Positions 59,445 through 64,000 of a stretch of 64,000 nucleotides of DNA are shown here, in pieces. Location of the stretch: positions 3,580,001 through 3,644,000 of the forward strand of contig NZ_CP115484.1 of assembly GCF_027627475.1 (NCBI RefSeq), read 5' to 3'. This DNA is from Paenibacillus sp. SYP-B4298 (GTDB lineage: Bacteria > Bacillota > Bacilli > Paenibacillales > Paenibacillaceae). The position numbers were made by a program, and so were the translations under genes. Position 1 is the stretch's first letter. Each line of letters opens with the position of its first letter. The notes under the pieces are model-generated. The model did no database searches, had not been told where the DNA came from, and was given only the letters and a program-made list of their open reading frames with translations.

Positions 59445-60365
59445 TTACGAGCTGAATCTCCCGGCTCGAGAGCGCCATGCCTGAATACAGATGTCGACCA
59501 GAAAAGCAAAGTAGCCGCAAATAATAAGGTTGTGCAACAAACCTGTAAAAATAAATACATTCTCATTCGTAATGGAGTAGGTGAGCAGCGCGCCGCTGAA
59601 CACCTGCACCACAACCAGCACGACGTTGATTCGGCTAATGCGGAGGATCGACTGATGGGTCGTATGACGGCGAATGTAGACATCCAGCAAAATCACGCAG
59701 GTCACCAAAATAATCGCTGCCACCCGATGCATAAAGACAATGCCCGTAGCACCGCTCAGCTCCGGAATGATCTCGCCATTGCATAGCGGCCAGCCGATAC
59801 AGCCGCCTGCCGACTTCGTATGACGGATATAAGCGCCGATGTAGACGACAATGTAAGTGTAGATAAACAAAGCAAAGGAAAGCTTGTAAATGGCAGTCGG
59901 CACCGTATTGCGCTGCGGTTCAGCCTTGCCCGCCTCCAGCCTTCTCGTCCACAGCACCAGCATCAGCGTGCAGGAAAACGCCAGCAGCGAGATACCAAAG
60001 TGCAGCGCCATAACGTAGGGCGTTTGCGGCCACTTGACAGCGGCTGCGCCGAGCAGCGCCTGGACGATCGTGAATAACAGGGTTCCGCCAGAATAATACA
60101 TAGCCTCTCTGTACTTACGGTACTTCATGACGGTAAGCACAAAGACTGCGACAACGATCAAACCGACGATGCCTGTGACGAAGCGATGCGTATATTCAAT
60201 CAAGGATTCCAATGTATAGGCCGGTATAAATTTGCCATGACAAAGCGGCCAGTCGTCTCCACACCCTCTGCCAGAGCCGGTATTGGTCACTAGAGCCCCA
60301 TTCAGAAGCACCAGCAGCATGCCGATGCTCGACAAAAGCGCAAGCAGACGGTAGCGTTTGGTCAT
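59445..60365 (-). CDS. ctaA: Haem A synthase CtaA
   Basis: Oxidises the C8 methyl of haem O to give haem A for aa3-type oxidases. 306 residues, eight helices in two four-helix halves. Conserved cysteine pairs in GCGDDWPLCHG and GCIGWPLCNG, the catalytic-site Glu in IEYTHR, and haem-ligating histidines in THR, MALHFG, FMHRVAA and LLHNLI. ATG 60365 is likely (GGTG 9 nt upstream); GTG 60380/60377 are alternatives. ctaB and the oxidase genes are not in the window. Confidence 0.92.
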   Translation of the reverse strand: MTKRYRLLALLSSIGMLLVLLNGALVTNTGSGRGCGDDWPLCHGKFIPAYTLESLIEYTHRFVTGIVGLIVVAVFVLTVMKYRKYREAMYYSGGTLLFTIVQALLGAAAVKWPQTPYVMALHFGISLLAFSCTLMLVLWTRRLEAGKAEPQRNTVPTAIYKLSFALFIYTYIVVYIGAYIRHTKSAGGCIGWPLCNGEIIPELSGATGIVFMHRVAAIILVTCVILLDVYIRRHTTHQSILRISRINVVLVVVQVFSGALLTYSITNENVFIFTGLLHNLIICGYFAFLVDICIQAWRSRAGRFSS

Positions 60366-60504
60366 CAGAGCTTTCACCACTTTTCATTAATAATTAAGTA
60401 CAACTCATTATATCGATAAAAAATGACAAAAGCCATGTTGAAAATGTGACAATCCCTTAGCAGCTTTATGGCTGAGCCTGCGTGTAATTCGCTCGCTGCA
60501 GCAG

Positions 60505-60551
60505 CAAAACACCCGCATGGCAGGCCTCAGAGAGGCCGCTGCTGCGGGTGT
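60505..60551 (-). terminator. Terminator of the thioredoxin gene
   Basis: ACACCCGCA ... TGCGGGTGT with inner GGCCTC/GAGGCC, then TTTTGC on the minus strand, 23 nt past the stop. Confidence 0.8.
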
Positions 60552-60573
60552 CTTGCTCATTAGCTTCTGATAT

Positions 60574-60921
60574 TCAACCTTGAGCGAGAGCTCCGCGAAC
60601 GGCAATCGCGCGATCCACGAACTGCTCGATCTCCTCACGGCTTTTGCGAAGCTTGTTCACGAAACGAACCAGCTCCTGTCCTTCGTAGAAGGCAATAAAG
60701 CTCGGGATTCCCAAAATGTTCAGCTCACTGCACAGATCGGGCAGATCATCGCGGTCAATCTCAACGAATTCCACCTGTTCCTTGTAGTGCTCCTCCAGCT
60801 CTGGCATAAACGGATCGATAAAATGGCAGTCCTTGCACCATGTCGTTTTGAATACAGCAATGGTCAGCTTCGACTGAGCCACTGTTGTGCGAAATTGCTC
60901 TTCAGTTTGCAGCTTTTGCAT
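60574..60921 (-). CDS. Thioredoxin-family protein
   Basis: 115 residues, single thioredoxin fold. Active site WCKDC (about 28-32), cis-Pro in LGIPSF, YEGQELVRF following. The WCxDC motif with Asp at the third position and the cytosolic location (no signal peptide) resemble YtpP/YusE-type proteins of Bacillus. Starts 3 nt after the lipoprotein stop, so the two are cotranscribed. Reducing role inferred; partner unknown. Confidence 0.85.
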   Translation of the reverse strand: MQKLQTEEQFRTTVAQSKLTIAVFKTTWCKDCHFIDPFMPELEEHYKEQVEFVEIDRDDLPDLCSELNILGIPSFIAFYEGQELVRFVNKLRKSREEIEQFVDRAIAVRGALAQG

Positions 60922-60924
60922 CGA

Positions 60925-62568
60925 TTACAGCTTCCTTTCTACCGTAAGGCTACGCCATTCATCTCCCCAGTCTTCCCAATGCAGCGATCCGCTCAGCGCT
61001 TTGATCAGATCACGAGCCGGCACATAGAGTGTGCCCTCGACGACAATCGGGGAGACTGACCATGACTTAGTTTCTCCATTAGACACAAATGTATCCTCGC
61101 CGATCTTGAAGCTCAGCCTGTCTTCAGACCAACGGTCGAACACCGTGAATACCTTCGTCTCATTATCATAGCTGAGGCTTGAATCAAGCTGATTCAGCGT
61201 ATCGCGCAGCGGCAGCAGCGTGATGCCCTCAGGCAGCATAATCGGCGGGTTATAGTCGTAGAATCCAAAAAACGCCGACTGCTCATTCATCTTCAACTCA
61301 TTCATCAGGCTGCGAACGACAGAGTCCTTCTTGAAGAGTCTCATCGCTGCATAGCCTTCTGAATCAACCAGCTCATCGAAGGTGTAGGACACCTTAGGCG
61401 CCTGGACAGCCTCTGGTACAACCTTGCCGTTCACGTTCCAAGCTTGCTGGGTGACCTTTATGTGGAAGCCTTCCACAGGAGAATTATAGTATTGCATTTC
61501 CGTTCCGTCCTCCAGCTCCACCTTCTGAGCCTGCTGCGGTACTCTAATCGCCAGCTCAACCACCGATTGACGGATGTCCAGCTTGCTGTCTACATACAGG
61601 TTTGCTTTCAGATAGGACTCCTTGTTCAAGAAGCTATCCACCGACTGCTCCTCCGAAGCGACCGAATCCAGGTTTCTCTTCAGATCCCCCAGCATCTCCA
61701 GTGCGCCTTCTACACCTTCTGCCACGAGCTCCTTGTCGCTCTTGCCACCGGTGCTCTCCTCGGACAGCGGATTATCAATCCCTAGCGATGTCCACAACTG
61801 CGGATCTTGAGCCCGGAACAGACGAATCAGCTCCGTCAGCATCTTCTCCAGTCCCGCCTTGTCCGCGATGAGTGCGTTCACGAAGCGGCTAGCCCAGGGG
61901 ATCAGCTCCGATCCATCAATCTCCATCTGTACATGCGCTGTTTTCAATTGCTCGCCATTCACAGCAAGCTCCTCAGGCGCGACCGTAATCCGGTTAGGAT
62001 TCGGCATGTTGTCGATCGCATAGCCGCCGACAACATCCACCATTTGTCTGCTCAGCTCGGTCAGCTTCGCACGGGATTCCTCCGTTGCTTCGGCCGATTG
62101 ATCAGCTCCTAAGCCTGCGCCCTCCATGAACGCGCTAACTGGCGTCAAGCTGCCTACCTCGTTCAGATCAATAACGAATGGACGCCATGCCCCTTCGATA
62201 TTCAGCACAGCAAGCTTGTCGTCGCTGTGCAGGCTAAAGTTTACTTGACGACCGCCAAGCGACAGCGTTCCATTCATGGACATCGCCTGGTTCTCGCTTA
62301 CTTTAATATCTTGGAAATCGAGCTTCACCTTAGAGAATAATTCCAGCATCGACCGTTCTTCTGGTTCAAGCAGCTTCAACGCCTCTTCGTTGTACAGCAT
62401 CTCGAACTCCAGACTTTGGCTTCCCTCGCTTGAGCTCACCTTCATCGCCTGCTTCAGCACGGTGTTAAAGTCAAGACCGCCTACCGCCTGGCAGCCGGCA
62501 GCAATGAGCAGTACAGCCGACAGCATGAGCGCCACCAGGCTTCGTTTACTTGCTTTTCGTTTGATCAA
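60925..62568 (-). CDS. Lipoprotein with C-terminal copper-amine-oxidase-N-like domain
   Basis: 547 residues. Signal peptide with lipobox LIAAGC (Cys26). The middle resembles LolA/outer-membrane-carrier-like sheet proteins of Gram-positives (repeated strand pattern, VELAIRVPQQAQKVELEDGTEM), without clear family. The last 120 residues fit a copper amine oxidase N-terminal-like (stalk) domain: MLPEGITLLPLRDTLNQL, VEGTLYVPARDLIKALSG, WEDWGDEWRSLTVER. Such domains are very common in Paenibacillus surface proteins. Function unknown; coupled to the thioredoxin gene. Confidence 0.75.
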   Translation of the reverse strand: MIKRKASKRSLVALMLSAVLLIAAGCQAVGGLDFNTVLKQAMKVSSSEGSQSLEFEMLYNEEALKLLEPEERSMLELFSKVKLDFQDIKVSENQAMSMNGTLSLGGRQVNFSLHSDDKLAVLNIEGAWRPFVIDLNEVGSLTPVSAFMEGAGLGADQSAEATEESRAKLTELSRQMVDVVGGYAIDNMPNPNRITVAPEELAVNGEQLKTAHVQMEIDGSELIPWASRFVNALIADKAGLEKMLTELIRLFRAQDPQLWTSLGIDNPLSEESTGGKSDKELVAEGVEGALEMLGDLKRNLDSVASEEQSVDSFLNKESYLKANLYVDSKLDIRQSVVELAIRVPQQAQKVELEDGTEMQYYNSPVEGFHIKVTQQAWNVNGKVVPEAVQAPKVSYTFDELVDSEGYAAMRLFKKDSVVRSLMNELKMNEQSAFFGFYDYNPPIMLPEGITLLPLRDTLNQLDSSLSYDNETKVFTVFDRWSEDRLSFKIGEDTFVSNGETKSWSVSPIVVEGTLYVPARDLIKALSGSLHWEDWGDEWRSLTVERKL

Positions 62569-62703
62569 ATGAAAAGCTCCTCTCTCTCTGCAAGTATAAT
62601 AGTTTCCATGAAACGATGCGTGATAACAGCGTCTATTTTAGCATAAGAGAGGATCGTTGATAATATGAAAAATGAATTATTTCCCTATGCTTCTATTCCC
62701 CAA

Positions 62704-64000
62704 TCAGCCCCGTTGTTCGACACGAAGCCTTCGAATCAGCAGACTGAACACCTTGCGTACAGGACCTGGGTAGGAGTCCGCTTCCTCAGCGGTTACGATC
62801 CGCAGCATCACGAGCAGTAACAGGTACATGGCGATCATGACCGTACCGGCTGCGGCTGCTGTCAGGAAGGAGCCCAGTCGAACGGGCAGATCCGCTAGCA
62901 GCATGCCCCCTAGCCATTCCGTTGCATAGCCCGCTCCACCCGTTATAACAACTGCCGCCAGGTAGCGAATCCACCGGCCTCCGAGCACATTGAGACTGAC
63001 CTCACGCGCAATGACGCGCAGGTTAAGCGCCGTGATCATGATGAAGCACAAGGTCGAGGCGATAATCAGCCCATAGACGCCGAGCAGCGGAGCGAGCGCC
63101 ACACTCCCTACCACTTTGACCATAACGCCAGCCAGCGTCGCTCTGAGTGGCGACATCTGCTTGCCCATACCGAACAGCATCGAGTTGGTCGTCATCATCG
63201 TAATCTGGAAGATCGTTCCTGCCGTGAGCGCAGCGACAATGCCGCTGCCTCCAGCATCGCCGAATAAAAAGCCAGTCACAGACATTGCAGCGATCGTCAG
63301 CGACAGCGCAGCAGGGATGCCTGTAAACAGTACGATGCGCATCACCAGCGACCCTTGCCGCTGCACCGCATCCATATTACGCACTGAATAGGCCGACGAA
63401 ATCGCCGGGATAATGGATGTGCTCAGCGCAATCGCCAGAATTGGCGGCAGCCCGGCGATCGCCTGGGCACGCATCCCGAGCCAGGCCAATGAGGCGACAG
63501 CCTCCCCTTCACTGTAATACGCTCCCGTTAGACGGTTGAATAACGAGGTATCGAACATGTAGAGCAGTTGAACGGTCATCGCTGTCATGACGATCGGGAT
63601 CGAGATGCGGAACAGCTCATTATAGATCGTGCGCAATCGCAGCTTCACGACGCCTGCTGCAAGCTCGCGGTTCATCGTCTCCTGCAGTTGCGTGTCGGCT
63701 GCATCCTGACGACGCAGCTTGCACGCATACCAGAGCATCACGGCGAATGCGCCTACACTTCCCAGCACACTGCCGAAGGACGCGCCAGCGGCAAGCCATT
63801 CATTGTTCATCCCCATCGATAACAGCAGCAGCGCCAGACCTACGGCCGTAATGACGCGGAAGATCTGCTCCACAATCTGCGAGATGCCGCCCGCGGTCAT
63901 CATCTGTCTACCCTGGAAATAGCCGCGCATCATCGCGATGGCTGGAAACAGCAGCAGCGACGGCGCAATCGCCTGGATAGCCAGCGTAGCGCCGGGGTAC
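62704..64000 (-). CDS. Polysaccharide/lipid-II flippase-like protein (SpoVB/YtgP family), N-terminus beyond window
   Basis: MOP-superfamily membrane protein; the open frame runs through the right edge, so the first helices are missing. 431 residues are visible with about 11 helices. Family marks: PAIAMMRGYFQGRQMM, GGISQIVEQIFRVI, RISIPIVMTAMTVQLLYMFDTSLF, IAGLPPILAIALSTSIIPAISSAYS and MTTNSMLFGMGKQMSPLRATL. B. subtilis has several paralogues (SpoVB, YtgP, YkvU, YabM); which one this is cannot be decided. Probably moves a lipid-linked cell wall or polysaccharide precursor. Confidence 0.85.
   Translation of the reverse strand, partial: YPGATLAIQAIAPSLLLFPAIAMMRGYFQGRQMMTAGGISQIVEQIFRVITAVGLALLLLSMGMNNEWLAAGASFGSVLGSVGAFAVMLWYACKLRRQDAADTQLQETMNRELAAGVVKLRLRTIYNELFRISIPIVMTAMTVQLLYMFDTSLFNRLTGAYYSEGEAVASLAWLGMRAQAIAGLPPILAIALSTSIIPAISSAYSVRNMDAVQRQGSLVMRIVLFTGIPAALSLTIAAMSVTGFLFGDAGGSGIVAALTAGTIFQITMMTTNSMLFGMGKQMSPLRATLAGVMVKVVGSVALAPLLGVYGLIIASTLCFIMITALNLRVIAREVSLNVLGGRWIRYLAAVVITGGAGYATEWLGGMLLADLPVRLGSFLTAAAAGTVMIAMYLLLLVMLRIVTAEEADSYPGPVRKVFSLLIRRLRVEQRG

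Overview
The window is a stretch of low-to-mid-50s GC chromosome from a spore-forming, aerobic to facultatively anaerobic Gram-positive, most likely Paenibacillus or a close relative. The evidence is a full Bacillales-type housekeeping set: DnaB/DnaI primosome proteins, a three-subunit succinate:menaquinone oxidoreductase, HemQ, CtaA, YumC, YutJ/YuzB/YutI, YuiB, an alpha/beta-type small acid-soluble spore protein and the sporulation checkpoint inhibitor Sda. Two enzymes of the futalosine menaquinone route (MqnC, cut by the left edge, and MqnE at 54.7 kb) separate it from Bacillus subtilis, which uses the Men pathway. No rRNA, tRNA, CRISPR array, prophage or intact insertion sequence was seen.

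Layout. 0-5.7 kb: mqnC, then the metA-metI-metC operon behind a SAM-I (S-box) riboswitch with its terminator, then corA. 5.9-8.8 kb: a LysR regulator, histidinol-phosphatase and a DMT exporter. 8.9-11.5 kb: two Fur-controlled FecCD siderophore permeases and a YodB-like HxlR regulator. 11.7-16.2 kb: sdhCAB with a divergent LysR regulator. 16.4-23.2 kb: a potassium-channel RCK subunit, a CPBP membrane protease, a TetR protein with two HTH modules, an alpha/beta hydrolase and uvrC. 23.5-31.1 kb: a YqzM-like microprotein, a cyclic-nucleotide-domain/SLC13 transporter fusion, an ABC-2 exporter trio and an unassigned membrane protein. 31.4-36.2 kb: a sulfur block (ssuE-like, yezD, hydrolase, cysW, cysT, sbp). 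36.4-45.4 kb: a tyrosine phosphatase, dnaB-dnaI, yuiB, hemQ, a flavin monooxygenase, NDH-2 and yumC. 45.6-51.7 kb: the fermentative block adhE-pflB-pflA behind an FNR-type site. 52-54.4 kb: a zinc-ribbon microprotein, sda with a DnaA-box array, a YheC/D ATP-grasp protein, a SASP and an IscA-type protein. 54.7-64 kb: mqnE, yutJ, yuzB, yutI, an SDR, a helical protein, ctaA, a thioredoxin, a lipoprotein and a flippase cut by the right edge.

Most genes serve redox and sulfur metabolism: menaquinone synthesis, quinone reduction by Sdh and NDH-2, haem b and haem a synthesis, Fe-S assembly, sulfate import and methionine synthesis under SAM control, and an anaerobic pyruvate-to-ethanol route. The less ordinary signals are: six DnaA-box-like sites upstream of sda, four of them on roughly 11-bp spacing; a MITE family with two full copies and three collapsed end-to-end palindromes; a second dispersed repeat of about 100 bp; a 27-bp minisatellite; the CRP-like/SLC13 fusion; the tandem-HTH TetR protein; and a hairpin that would bury the ribosome-binding site of a cysteine-rich microprotein. 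Several short genes (sda, the YqzM-like gene, a possible corA leader ORF, an ORF behind the SASP) were found by reading the sequence directly.
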